Assembly: GCA_051453625.1 (NCBI GenBank) | Contig: JBOZIK010000001.1 | Span: 206,289,866 to 206,353,865 of the forward strand | Direction of reading: 5' to 3' | DNA: 64,000 nt | From: Welwitschia mirabilis | Lineage: Eukaryota > Gnetophyta > Gnetopsida > Welwitschiales | Part shown: one piece after another, positions 34,967 to 47,857 of the stretch | Numbering within the stretch: the stretch's first letter is position 1 | Layout of the letters: each line of letters begins with the position of its first letter | Program-made: the position numbers and the translations under genes | The notes under the pieces: generated by a model | Database searches by the model: none | The model's input: only the letters and a program-made list of their open reading frames with translations | What the model was told of the DNA's origin: nothing

Positions 34967-36440
34967 ATGGTCAATAGCAACAAAGACAAGCATCCTCATG
35001 AAAAACATTTCCTTGAAGAAACAATTAAAGAAGGTTTGGTGTACTTTAATTTAATAACTCGAGATAAGAAAGAAAAGCTTATTTTTTTAATTAAGTAAAA
35101 TGATTATTCTACATTTACTATTTCTTGTTTGCATACTGCTAAACCTTTGAAAATTTTTGAAAATCAACTAAGTTCTAATAAAAATCTTACTTTGAAAATT
35201 TCTAAAAATCAACTAAGTTCTACTAAAAATCTTACCTCTTCTCCTTTGCCTAATCATCTTAATTCTCTTACTTTTATGGAATCAAATATATGTTTACTCA
35301 AAATTTTGGGAACCTCTAGTTTAAATATCACTATAAAGAATATGTTATCTAATAAAAAGAGGGAACTTCAAAACCCATTTGACCTACCCACTGAAGATGG
35401 TGTATAATTTAAAAACTTAAATGCCTATCCTACCTTTTTTGAAAAACCTAATGAAGACCCTTCCAACACATAGTCGAGATTGAATAACTCATCCTAACCT
35501 TAGGAAATTAAAAAAATAAAATTTTAGATAGAACCTATATGATCATCTTTCCATTTACCTTAAAAGGAAAAATGAAAATTTGGCTTAAAACCATTTTGCA
35601 GAAAACTCTTAAGTCATGGAACCAATTACAAAAAGTCTTTATTAAACGATTCATGAATGAGATAGTTATGAGGACAAGAAAAAAGGAGGTAACTAATTTT
35701 CAACAATACCCTTATGAAGATTACTTCTCAATGTATGAAAGACTTTTAGTAATTGTATCATTCAACCTAGTAAATGAGTTTGCAAAAGAAGAACTTATTG
35801 ATCATTTCTATAGTGGGTTGAATAGTGAAACTAAACAAATGGTAGGTTTTTCATGTGATGGAAATTTACTTAATTTAACCTCAAATGATGCTTGAAACTT
35901 ATTAGAAGAACTTGTATAAAGAAATTAAAATTGGTCAAAACTACATTAAAGACACTAGAACTATAAGTGAAATGCTTAGAGATTCAAAAAAAGTGCAATA
36001 TGAAGAAGAAAAACTAAAGATTAACACCCTACTTAGTGATCTTACTAGTACATTAGAGAGTTATACAAAATCATTAACTGATGCAACATTGCTAAACCAA
36101 CTCAACCATTATGAAATATGTGATAAAAACTCTTACTTTACCAAAGAATACCTAGCTTTACCAACTTGTAGAGAGGCCATATTCAATTAACTTTATGCAT
36201 TCAATTAAAGGTCAAACAACTTTGGAGGCAACCAGTAATGTCCATGACATAACATCTTTTAAATTCTCATTTGACAACAAATTCAAAAGTCATAATTCTC
36301 AGCCCAATTTTTCCAACTACAATTGAAATGATCCTTGTAAAGAAATGATGGAAGAACTCAAAAAGATGCAAGATACCACCAATGAAATTTTAGAAAATCA
36401 GAATAAGGACTTAGAATATTTGATTGACCTCCTTTAACAA
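34967..36440 (+). pseudogene. Element 3 gag
   Basis: Starts at ATG 34967 (MVNSNKDKHPHEKHFLEET, then IKEGLVYF), in line with element 1. After a stop, an open run 35129-35407 carries a duplicated KISKNQLSS/FENQLSS-type motif. 35539-35895 is a well-kept capsid region: FPFTLKGKMKIWLKTI, FIKRFMNE, FQQYPYEDYFSMYERL, ELIDHFYSGLNSETK. This is the Retrotrans_gag pattern of Athila-like elements, which makes the shell for the element RNA. 35912-36190 continues it. Several stops separate the parts, so no full protein is made. Confidence 0.8.
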
Positions 36441-36599
36441 GACATGCTAGGGAATCAAAGGCCATAAGAATCACTTGTTACCTAAACTATTTTAAACCCA
36501 AATGATATGAAGAAAGATTGGAAAGTAGTTACCAAAAGTGAGCGTGATACTACCCCTCATGAATAAACTTCAACTTCTTTCCATAAGGAAGTATCTTAA

Positions 36600-37360
36600 G
36601 AAGATGATATTGAAATTCTTGATGAACTAAACTTTCCTTCTATGCTCAACTCTAAATCCAATAATGACAACCAACATCTAAAGAAGACGACTATTCCATC
36701 GCTAGATAGATTGAATAACAATCCAACTTATGATGAGTATTTGAAAGCAATTGTGAATAATGTTACTATCAACTTATCCTTTTATAAGATCCTTCAAGAC
36801 AACTCCAAGTATAACAAAATTTGGAAGGACTTAGTATGAAGAAAATAAAAGAGGACAATTCCAAGTAAAGTATTCATTGCACAATCCCTTTCCAACTTGA
36901 TTTCTCAAAAATTTCCTAAGTTTAAAGATCTAGGAGTAGCCATTATTTTTTTAACTTTAGAAGAAAATAAGAAAATCAATAAAGCCTTAATAGACATAGG
37001 GACAAGTGTAAACATTATGCCTTGACACATTTGTAGAAAGTTTGGATTAAAAGGTAGGATTGAACCTACTAGAATAGGGTTGGAATTGGCTGATGTAATA
37101 ATTAAGAAACCAATAGGTATAATTAAAGACTTATTAATCCAAATTGAGAAAGATTTCTACCTTATAGATATGTTCATAATTGAGGTCAAGCATAATGGAG
37201 GATACCCTCTACTTTTAGAAAATGCCTTTTGTACAATAGTCCATTATGTCATTGATACTTACATGGGGATGATAGAGTCTTATATAGGTAATAAAAAGTT
37301 TAGTCTCAAAGTTTTTGACAGTATTGAGAAAGACTTGAATATAAATTATACATAGAAGAA
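36600..37360 (+). pseudogene. Element 3 protease region, active-site motif intact
   Basis: An Athila-type spacer (YDEYLKAIVNNVTIN near 36,735) leads to the retropepsin. ALIDIGTSVNIMP has the catalytic Asp at 36993-36995. The domain continues with PTRIGLELADV and MFIIEVKHNGGYPLLL (open run 37080-37355). A stop right after NIMP, where element 1 has Leu-Arg, interrupts it. The protease would process gag and pol. Confidence 0.75.
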
Positions 37361-37639
37361 AAAGTTAGATCTTCCGTGTTAGTTCAACATCATCCTTTAG
37401 AAGAAAGGCTCCTTTCGCTACATGACTCTACCTTATTTGATGATGAGGAGGAGTCTTTCATTACTATTAAATATCTAAACTCCTCTAACCCTTGCAATCT
37501 CAACTAAGATCTCTTAAAAAACACCTTTAATGATGATTCTCATGGGGACTTTGAACCTATGCTTCACCATAATATTCAACATGTGAGATCCATTGAAGAT
37601 ATTTTACATTAAGATGGGTATTATACAACTATAAAGGAT

Positions 37640-37955
37640 GAAAATGATCTTTAACTTAAAGACTTATCTAATGATTTGAAATACATTTTCTTAAATAACA
37701 ACCTTAACAAGCCATTGATCATTATTTCTCAACTTCATCCTTCCCATGAAAAAGCCTTTATTCAACTTCCTACTTCAAAAATAGAATCTTTTGTGTGGAC
37801 TTATAAAGATCTTAGTGCTATCTCTCCTCATATTATTCAACATAAAATTTATCTAGAAGACAATACTAAACCAATTAGATAACCTCAAAGAAGACTTAAT
37901 CCTACCATTAAGCCAGTAGTTAAAACAAAATCATTAAACTTATGGACATAGGTCA
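37640..37955 (+). pseudogene. Element 3 RT leader, RT core absent
   Basis: DLSNDLKYIFLNNN, then SFVWTYKDLSAISPHIIQHK and DNTKPIR.PQRRLNPT. This is the conserved lead of plant Gypsy RT (FAWS..D..GI.P.I..H.I.L....KP.RQ..RR.NP). Sequence expected next (YPISDS.WVSP, the DD box, RNase H, integrase core) does not follow; the frame runs within about 60 bases into the integrase tail. Confidence 0.7.
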
Positions 37956-37979
37956 ATTCATGCTTTTATATAATACTAG

Positions 37980-38130
37980 AGTACACCTTATACATAAGAA
38001 GTTGATCTCTAATTATCTTAGTCATTATCATGTGGAAAGGGTACATTCCAATGGCTCTATTAAGATCTCTAACTTTTAAACTTAAGAAATTCAAAAATGA
38101 AATGGACAAAAGTTAGAACTATATACATCT
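37980..38130 (+). pseudogene. Element 3 integrase C-terminal tail
   Basis: HYHVERVHSNGSIKISNF then, past a stop, NGQKLELYTS. It matches the end of Athila/Tat integrases (V..V.P.GAVEI...F.VNGQRLK.Y). It sits directly after the RT leader, which marks an internal deletion of most of pol shared with element 1. Confidence 0.65.
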
Positions 38131-38139
38131 CTAGATGAT

Positions 38140-39690
38140 TATTCTTATACCTTAATAGAAGTAATTAACTTGGAATATCCTCTTTGCAAAAAGGAGGATA
38201 TCCCCTTGGCCATCTACTAAATTCTTTTTTAGCTTTATTCCTTGGTTTAAGTTATGATACTACTTGATCATCTTTAACTTAATTTATGTTTAACTTTTAT
38301 GGGTGTCACCATGATTAAGTAATCCTTACTTTAGATTTTTCATATGATAGAGATTGGATCTAGTTAATCTTAAGATATTCCAATATCTACAAGCAATATC
38401 CTAGGTTATTTTATGGCAAAATATCAGTTATGTTAATTCAATGCTTGTTTGCAGTCATATACTTTATTACCTTCTCATTCCAATGATTAATCAATGCTTT
38501 CAAAAATGGAAGTCTAAGTCAATGGAAAAGAATAAAAAATTGAAAAGCAAGAGGGAAATTAAAAAAAAATAGAGAAAAGATAAAAATAAATTACCCTATT
38601 ACAATTAGACCATGATGTACCACCACAAGCATACTAGGGAAAATTGCCCAAGAGGGGCCTTTGATAGTATGATATAGTAGCTATAGAAACTCCAACAGAG
38701 GCTTAGTTGGTCATGATCTAGCTTTGGCTTATGAGTCCTTATTCTCTTGGGAGTGGTTGCACTCCCCTCATTATGATGAATGGTGTTATTCAACACTCCA
38801 TTAACTAAAAACTCCCATCTTTCTGAGGCACAGACTTTGTGATCATATGAGTATATTAATCATTAGATGATATCTTATAAAATTACCATGGTTGTCCTAG
38901 CTGAAGAAGGATTAAATTATAATCTAGACATGACTTGATACTTTGACCAAAATAACCATTAGATATTGTCACCATCACTTCCATTTTGAATGATACTCTA
39001 TGATATCTTACATTAAATCATGCATTTCTTTATTAAGTAGCTTTATAACCTTTACTAAGAAATTTCTCTAAGTTTGAATTTAAGGCAAACATTTAATCTT
39101 CTCCATGTCCTATTTTGTTCCTTTCTTTTCTTTTTTGATCTTCATTTGTCAGTTTTCCTTCTCAAAGTTATTTTTGTTACCTTTCCCAAAATAATGCTTA
39201 AGACTTCATCGTTTTCTAGTTTACTTGTTATCACTCGATTATTATGCATAAAATCAAATTTACCTTTAGCTTGACTATCCTTTAGCATGCTAGCATTGAT
39301 GTATTTCTTTCCTTAATAATATTTCCTTTTTATAACCTCTCCTATCACTAAACCTTACAATCATGAGTTCTTACCCTAGTTTACCTTCTCTTCATGATTT
39401 ATGCAACTTGAGATGACTTGCTCATTTAGTTGGGAGGGTAGACACATATATTACATGATTTGTGAGCCAATTTTTTTCACCTACCTTCATTTAACATAAA
39501 TATACATGATAAAGCTAAACTAATTCTTGGTAATATACATTTATTTCACTTGTTATTTTTAATAGATTTGATGTATTTCACATGTTATTTTCTTAGTTCT
39601 GATGATATACGTGTTTTGAGTTTCTTTTCATCAGTTGGTTTGCAACTTATTATCTACTTGTTTTGTCAGGGACTGATAAATGCTAAGTGG
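38140..39690 (+). other. Element 3 non-coding 3' region
   Basis: Aligns in blocks with 7,640-9,130 of element 1. It includes the degenerate hairpin 38351-38372 (GAGATTGGA / TTAATCTTA) and the end block GGGACTGATAAATGCTAAGT that precedes the purine tract. No coding domain is recognised. Confidence 0.5.
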
Positions 39691-39697
39691 AGGGCTA

Positions 39698-40788
39698 TGT
39701 TGTGAAGCCAAATTTACCTATTTAAAACATTTTAGAGTATACTTTTAGCTCTTATTAATAGTTTTTCTATGGATTTATGCAAATTATACAAAGCTTCCAT
39801 GCAAGTCATGAAATGCAACAATTTCCAATACAAGAAGCTATCTTTTCATGATGATGGACTAAAGCATTATGATCAAGATAAATTTATCATTCTATCTATC
39901 ATGGGGATGACCATAGGAGGTACAAAAATTGAGGGAATGACATACAGGATAACAGTCAGTACAATTGACACGTGCTGAGATTAGTTGGCAGATGAAGTGA
40001 GCGTCCTCTATGTTGTGGGAATGACATGATGGACAATAGTCAAAACAATTTGTAAAGTTAATTAAATTGTTATAAAAGGATGAATCTAACTCACACCTCT
40101 TCATTTCACATCCCTTAGCAACCTTTAAGCATCCATCCCAACCTATAAATAAACCCTTTTATACCTTATTCCAAATCACCTTTTGTCAGCATTCTTGTGA
40201 TGATTAGAGATTGTTAAAGGTGAGGAGATCCATCCTACTTAGGAGAAGGACTACCTTAATGCTAGACGGTGAAAACTCCATTGAGGAGTTATTTTTGTAA
40301 GTGGATGAACTTTAATTTTATTAAAAAAATATTGATTGAATTCAAACTCTTTTTAAACGTTTTATTGTTTGTTCTTATAGCTTATCTTAATTGCAATTTA
40401 AGTGACATGAATCCATAATTAAAATAGGTTATATGAACTAGTATAGTGATAATAGATTGGAAATTTAGTTAATTAATTCATTATAATTGCTTTCATTCTT
40501 CATTGCATTGGATTTCATTTCATTCCATTACCTTGCATTTCATTTTCATCTCTGCATTATTTAATTTTAATTCCTATAAAGCAAAATCCAAAAATATATT
40601 ATTCTTCTATTTATAAACCAATGTTTCAAATTCTCTTTTAGAATTCTTCTCTAAGTGTATGACATTTGTGCTGATTCCACTATGCAAATGTGTATTGTGT
40701 GCAATTAGATTATTAGCTTCTCAGGAGTTGCAAATCAAATTTGATGTTTAGAATATTAGAATTAGAAGCACAAATATGCATTACAACA
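39698..40788 (+). repeat. Element 3, 3' LTR
   Basis: 1,091 bp, TGTTGT...ACAACA. TATA box TATAAATAAACC at 40144. It is less eroded than the 5' LTR at both termini and at the TATA box. Confidence 0.85.
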
Positions 40789-40793
40789 ATTAT

Positions 40794-42480
40794 CTTCTCC
40801 ATAGTATCTAAAAATTTCTTCTCTTCTTTTATGTGATTTATAACTAATTTTTTAAATTTTATTTTTTAAAATATTATTAGTAATTTTCTTTATGACTTAT
40901 TTCATCAAATTAGTATGTTTGAGCTATAAAAACTCCTTTTTTTTTCTTTTGTAGAGATTTTTTAAACATGCTTTCTTTTATCATTATTATGTTTAATTGA
41001 TTTTATATAGTTCGTTTATGGTTTTTCCTATTCCTTAAAGATTCATTATTCTTATGCTTTCCTACTTAACATTTCTAAGTTTTTTAAAGTTTGAATTTGT
41101 AATCCTCTACATAGTGTTATTATTCTTTCTTTTATATTACTTTTATGGTTTAGATATCTAGCTAATAATTATATCTATTCATGAACTCATCAAATATTTC
41201 ATTCTTCTTTTATCTTATATTCAAAATTTGGTCCCTTAAGTCTTCAATAACTCTGATAGTTTGAAATTTTTTTAATAAGATATTTTTAAATTATCCTTAT
41301 AAATCAAGAGTGTGATTAATGGTTTTATGATATTATAATTTTGTATCTTCTTTTGAATCATAGAAAGTTTCTCAGATAATTAGAGTATATTACTTGGTAG
41401 TTTTCTTTACAAGAGAAATCAAATAGATGCAAGTGAAGTAAAGATTCTAATTCATTTATTTTAACGTTGGTCTAAAATTATATTAATTTTTTTATTTTAT
41501 TAATAATCTATAAAGCTAAGGGGTCTATAGAACTTTTTTAACTAAGTCCATAATATTTAAAGTTAAGTGGAGTAGAGTCTTCATTATTCTTCTTATAACA
41601 TCCTTCTACAAATTTTTATGTTCTTCTACTTTTTGATGCTCCTTAATGATTACCTCTAGTTTTTTCATTAAGTTTTCATTCCAAGGATCTAAGTATTCTC
41701 TATTTAAATTTTTATTTAGGTTAAACACAATTTTTCTTTAAATAGTGATTCCCCTCATTTTTTAAATCATTAGCTAGATCCTCTATTTTAATATTAATTT
41801 TGAGTTTACCATGTATGTACACACCTAGATCATATTTTTTAGGTTCCTTGAGAAACTTTCTTTTTTCATCCCTTTATTTTTCTTTATTATCTTTACAAAC
41901 TATAAGTTGTCTTTTTATTTCTCAGTTAGCTTTAGAATGTTCTACTTTTAGTATGAAAATAACAAGTTTAAAATTTATTAAATAAATTCATTACTAACAC
42001 TAATAATAATGTAAAAAAACTGAAATATGAGATTTATACCAAGTATTTTTATCTTTTTATTGTTTATTTTTAATCTAAAATATTACTAAAGAAATTATGA
42101 AATAGTAATTTACTCCTTCAACCGACTGAGTTGACGCTATCTCTATCAAGAATGAAATCCTTTATAATTAATTAGTCTAAATATTTAAGGTTGAAGTTGT
42201 TTCTTATTATGATAACTATAACATACATGTTATTATAAGCAAGGGAATAAAGGCTATAAATCATGAAATTAACAATACAAATCCTATGGAACAAGAATGA
42301 AATACTTTTCAGTAAAATATATTCACATATTAGACCATTACTATAAATAAAAAATTGATAACAAAGCATAAAAATATCCTTTTTCTAAAAATAATGATGT
42401 TTTTATTAGTACTTCGTAATTACAAATAGTTCTCTCTTATTGTAGCCTATATAGTAAAGATGGAGGCAACTTTGCAATTT
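40794..42480. other. AT-rich DNA right of element 3
   Basis: No identified feature. A minus-strand stretch near 41,600-41,750 reads with few stops (LNREYLDPWNENLMKKLEV) and may be decayed transposon coding sequence of unknown type. Confidence 0.35.
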
Positions 42481-42498
42481 CTCCACAATGGTGATCCT

Positions 42499-42635
42499 TC
42501 TACAAAGGCCATTTCTAGATTTTATAATGACTTAAAGATAGATTTTAACTAGTGAATATGATTTTAACTAGTGGATAATGTAGAAACTAGGAATAATGTA
42601 AAAACTAGGGACAATGTGGAAATGGTCTTTGTAGA
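42499..42635. repeat. Short inverted repeat, 18 bp arms
   Basis: TCTACAAAGGCCATTTCT at 42499-42516 and its complement, with two differences, at 42618-42635. The loop holds short direct repeats (TTTTAACTAGTG twice). It could be a small foldback or chance in decayed DNA. Confidence 0.4.
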
Positions 42636-43565
42636 AAAATTAGATGAAAATATAGAAGAAAATAACTAGTGAATATGATTAAATTAGTTGACAAAACTAA
42701 TCATTTTTCTTTCAATATGAAACGCTTTCAAAATTAAGTAATAGAAATATATAATTTGACTTTGCAAAAATTGCTTTCTATAATTTTTTTCCTTTTAACT
42801 TTTTAATCCATTTAAACATTAAGAGAAATGTCTCGATTAGTTAGGAGAGGATGGTTAAAATAAACATAATTTTTCAGAAAATAAAATTAATCTTTTTCTT
42901 TAACCCACATTTTCTTTACTTACAAAACTTTTGATAGAATGAGAAGTGAAAACTTTCAAATGAAATGATATTTTAAAAGATAGAAAATTTTCTTTACTTT
43001 GTAATTATAAGATTTATAAAAATTCATTTTGATTTATGATATATATGTATATGCAAGCTCATTTGCTATTTTATTTTCAATCATGGATAAAGTAATTTAA
43101 TAAATTTTTAAAATTTAAATACTCTTTATGATCTTATTTCTTTAATATTTACTAATTGACTAGAAAATGATTGGTTAAGAAGTATGTGTATGCTCAACTT
43201 TTTACATACATAGCTCCTAAAACTTTAGTAAATAATATATTTTATCAATATAAATATTATCTTTTTATTGAAATTTCATTGACAAGGTTTTATCCATATA
43301 ATTTTAGCCATGTTCTTAAGAACAACCAGTTCTTAGTGCCTTAGTCATATATCATCCTAAGCTACCAAACTTTTATAAAATCCAAATAGCACTATAGGAC
43401 CAGCATCATCACCTAAAGTATGAGGATCATTGGCATTTTTAAGAGGAATGAGTCCCAAAAACTTGATTGCTAAATATTGAAAAAAATATTTATTTAACCT
43501 TAGATACTAGATGTAAAGATAATCTATTAGTCTAAGCACTTGATTAAGGCTTAAGAAAATAAGAG

Positions 43566-43568
<3 letters not shown>

Positions 43569-43612
<44 letters not shown>
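43569..43612. repeat. (TA)n microsatellite
   Basis: An uninterrupted AT/TA dinucleotide run of about 44 bases. Confidence 0.95.
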
Positions 43613-43614
<2 letters not shown>

Positions 43615-44732
43615 TTTAACCCAAGAGATTCATTAATGACCATCTGTTATTAACAAGGACATACAACTTTAATTTTTAACCTTAAATAAAGCATAATTTT
43701 AAGGTTAAACATGCTATTTTTTGAATTTGATCCATTGATTTGTCTAATGTAAACCTATTTAACATCCTATTAGAACTTTATCATTCTAGATTCAAATTTC
43801 CTATAGACAAAATAAGGAATTACCTCATCAAAAGGTCCTAAGCCTTTCTTCTTCATCCTTCAGTAGAAGGAAATGACTAATCCATGAGGCATCTATCTTA
43901 TTGACCCAAAGTATTTATCTACATTGAATTCACATTTGTAGTTCATGCACATAAGACTTACCTTTTCTTCCATGATTGATATTACTAGTTATGCAATAGA
44001 TAATTTTGAATATTCTTATATATTTGTCATTTAGATTATGTTTTCAATGTAATATCAGGACTTATATGATTAATCTATCATTTTTTTTAAATCTTTCATG
44101 CTATCCTAGTGTTTTTTACCTTTCATTATAACACATAACATGTCCAATATTATTTCTTTCATTGTGTTTAGAATCTACAATAAATACTTTATTACTTCTC
44201 TATCAATCTAATTTATAGTTATTGTAATATTTAACCTAGATTTAACTTGCTTAGAAGATTATCTTATAAATAATCATTACTAATGTCTAGAAGGATAATT
44301 TGTAATAAATTATTTATATCTAAATCCTTATTTAAAACCCTTTTATCCTAAAATACCTTTACAATTGCTAATAATGAAAATTAGATTTAATTATATTATA
44401 CTAGAATCCNNNNNNNNNNACTACCTATACCTTAATTGTTGATCTTGTACTTCCAAAGATCCTAGATTATAACAAAAGTAAAGGCTTTGCCATTCACACA
44501 AAAAAATAAAAATATTAGATAATATCTTTTTATAATGATTTTTATGAAAACTCATATAACACTCATTAAGGTCACTGATTTACTTAGTTAAATGAAACCA
44601 ATAAATGACTTATCAACTTAAACTTAACCACTAAATGTCTATGTTTCACTTGTAATTCATACCTAACATGTTGAATCTTATGCATAGTATGTTTTTACTT
44701 AAATGGATAAAATAAAAATTAACATAACCATC

Positions 44733-44811
44733 ATAGGACTTGAACCCAAGGTTTTAAATTTCACAACTTATAAATAGGGAATTAAACCACATATACTACG
44801 TGGTAAGCTAT
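44733..44811 (-). repeat. Possible tRNA-derived SINE head
   Basis: On the minus strand, TAGCTTACCACGTAG resembles a Pol III A box (TAGCTCAGTNGGTAG-like). About 60 bases on, TGGGTTCAAGTCCTAT closely resembles a B box (GGTTCGANTCC). Spacing suits a tRNA-derived SINE. No cloverleaf, 3' tail or target duplication was confirmed. Confidence 0.35.
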
Positions 44812-47800
44812 GTACATAATATTTTTGAAACATATGAGCTCTTTTTATTAGTAATGCATCTAATAAAAAATTTAAAAAATTATATTTTATTCTATTTTAA
44901 TTAATTTAATAATGTTGTAATTAAAAATTTAACTTCTAACTAAACTTAGGTTTTTTTTATTCTATTAATATTTAGTTGATGTCTTTAGTGCCATTTAATG
45001 TAGTATGCAACTTCATACGTGATGTTACATGTGCTTGTATATTTCTAGTATTATTGAGCTACTATATTCTATTCGGGAAAAAATAAAAAACTTAAACTAA
45101 ATCAAAGGAAACTAAAAAGCTAGAAGTAAGGAATGTCATGTAAGATGAAAAAGATGCATCATGGTTTGGAGGGTCATGGAATATGTAATTGTCCACATAT
45201 AAAATCAACTCAAGGAATGTGAACAATCCGTATTACAAAGAAATGTTGGTTTATAAGATGACTCATCACCTTATATCATATTTGGGAAAAAAAAAATTAA
45301 ATTAGGGAGATAAAAGTCATTTAAACTAGTCCTATCCAAAAAAGACAACAAATTTAAGTATAAAAAGTTATGTTCAACCTATACAATAAGGGTAATAAGT
45401 TATAAATAATAGGAAATCAATCAGTATAACATAATCATAAAATGACTATTCTAACTCCATACTATTATGGTATCTTAATTTAACTCATTATTCTTATAAT
45501 TGGAGCAATTATTATGAACTAGTAAATCTTTCTTTCTTACTTTATAAAAAAAATTATCAATTATAAATAATTACTTGAATATTTATTTATTTATATATTC
45601 ATCATTTTGAACACCTCGCACATAGAGATAACTCATAAATTTATGAACATTATTCCATTTCGTGCATGCATGTACATGTGAAACAATAGAGAAGTGTATT
45701 TATAAGTATTTAATGGGATAGATCTATTTAATTTTTTGGTATTAAGATGTTCCTATGATAAAAATTTTAAAATTTATGTAATCAGATATTTTTATCTATA
45801 TCCCAATAGCAGAAGTAGTTTAAAAAAGGATATTGAGTTATGGTTGAATATTAACTTGATATGCTAGATGAGATAAGTGACATATCTAAAATTACTTTAC
45901 CAAAAGAAGAACAAGTGATTTAAATCATAATGAAAAGAATAAGAGAGAATAAATGAATTCAAGGTATTATATAATAGAGTCTTAAAAGGATTCTTACGTA
46001 CATCCATGGCTAATTGTAGATAACTAGAATCTATTTCATAACTTTCATTTAGAATAAATTTATCATGTTTATAATATTCTTTCTAAAACTTGTTTTATCT
46101 ATGATCTTGTAGATTCAATAATACTATTAACCTATCTTCAACGAAGTATCCTTTATTAAAACATTATATCAAGGTATCACATAACCATGAAAATTTAATT
46201 TTAAGATATTAATAATAAGATGAGAAGAGAAAACTAAAAAAAATTAGTCATGAAATTCATTAGCTATATTTGTACACCTAGAGATTTCAGCTCAATAGAA
46301 GGATTACTAGATATAATATCATTATTAATAATGATTAAAATCAACATAATATCATTAATTATTGAAATATAAATACTAGATTGATATAGATAGCTCACAG
46401 TTCTTTACCTACTTTTACTCAACTTCATCATTATTGAATGCATACACTTTCAACTCTTGTGATTTAAAATAGCATAATCATCACATTCTATGTTATAATA
46501 TGAATTAAAAAAAGTTAAACACATTAGAAAAATAAAAAAGATTTATTATAGCATTATAAACTATCATTGCTACTAAATAAATTATTAAAGGTAAAAACAT
46601 AAAAATATATTTTTATCTTGCAGGTAGGCTTGGAACTTAAAAAGTTGTAGACTAAAATTAATGAGAGAGAATAATACTTTAAGAGAGTGGCCATTATGGT
46701 AAATCATAGTATCTTGTATTATTAGTATTAAATCTTAAGCTATTAAACCATGAAAAAAAAGGTTGATACAAATGATAAATAAGATATTAAAATTTATTTA
46801 GAATCCTATTTTCATTGAATAAGAAAACTATGTTCTTAACATATAGCATTAAGTTGGGCCTAGAAAATACGATCCATCTATGTTAATGATTATCACTATC
46901 TAATTATGAAATTTTAATTTTTTTAAGAAAAAGTACTACTGATATCATTATATATAGCCATATTAATAGGAGGTTATATAAAAAAATGATATATTATGGA
47001 ATTATAGGCCATGCATGAAATTTAACAAGTACATGATTATATCTAAATGGATTTTGTCACCACAAAAAAAAATTTAATGAAACTTAAATTTTATGCTAGA
47101 TTTCTTGCCTAAATATTTTCAATTACTAAGTTTGATCAAGAAAGTTGAGGCCTCATAGTCAGTAATTTATCTATTATAAATCATAATATCCACTTATAAT
47201 CTTTAAAACCTCTCCTATATTTAGATATTCCCCTTATATCAAAAAAGTAAAAAAAAGGATCTCTGACAAGTCTATTAGCCTAGAATAACTGATTGTGCTT
47301 GGATTTTCCATCATGAATACTTATCTTTGATTTCCAAGATAAGTTAGTTTATCTAAGGGATGAAACCTCACAAGCTATTATACTCTCCTAAAAGATATTA
47401 GTGGCTATTAAGTAGTACTAGTTTAAAGATTAATCATGAATTTTAGGAACTAATATCTTATTACGAAGAAAAAACATAAGAGAAAAGAGTCCTAACCTTA
47501 GAAGAAACTATTTAAAATTAAATAATAAAATAAAAATCAATATTTGAAATTTATTTTTTAATTATGTAACATTTTTAAAGTTAAAAGCTTTCTAATACAT
47601 CAATAAATATCTTAATGATCTATATTAGATAGAACAAATATAAATTGCATGATTTTGAAAGATTTTTTTCCTATAAATTACCTAGATTCTTATGTAAAAA
47701 TTGAAAAAAATCACACAAACGATGGAAGCTCATGTTCCAATTTTTCCTTATACTCTTTATTGAAATATATTTAAGAAAAACATGACATTCATCTTCTATA

Positions 47801-47857
47801 ACATTTTGGTTAAAATTTTCACATATTAACTCTTCTTCAAGAATTTAAAATCATGTG

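Larger units (their letters stand above)
33345..40788 (+). mobile_element. Ty3/Gypsy (Athila/Tat-like) element 3, non-autonomous
   Basis: The best preserved of the three. LTR ends are TGTTGT...ACAACA in the 3' copy and, after transitions, TATTAT...ATAACA in the 5' copy. Flanks are ATGAT (33340-33344) and ATTAT (40789-40793). A primer-binding site lies at 34474-34491 and a purine tract AAGTGGAGGG lies before 39698. The interior has gag, a protease with intact DIGTS, an RT leader and an integrase tail. RT core, RNase H and integrase core are missing. It would have depended on a fuller relative for pol functions. Confidence 0.85.
42640..47850. other. AT-rich DNA, largely featureless
   Basis: About 5 kb without a recognisable gene. 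It contains the (TA)n run at 43569-43612, a 10-N gap at 44410-44419 and the possible tRNA-derived element near 44,730-44,815. One minus-strand stretch near 43,315-43,440 reads DDAGPIVLFGFYKSLV with few stops but is not assignable. Confidence 0.4.

Noticed and set aside
42121-42147. Short CpG-containing stretch (CAACCGACTGAGTTGACGC) considered as a tRNA or primer-site remnant
   Set aside because: It does not fold or match a tRNA end that I can recognise, and no LTR adjoins it.
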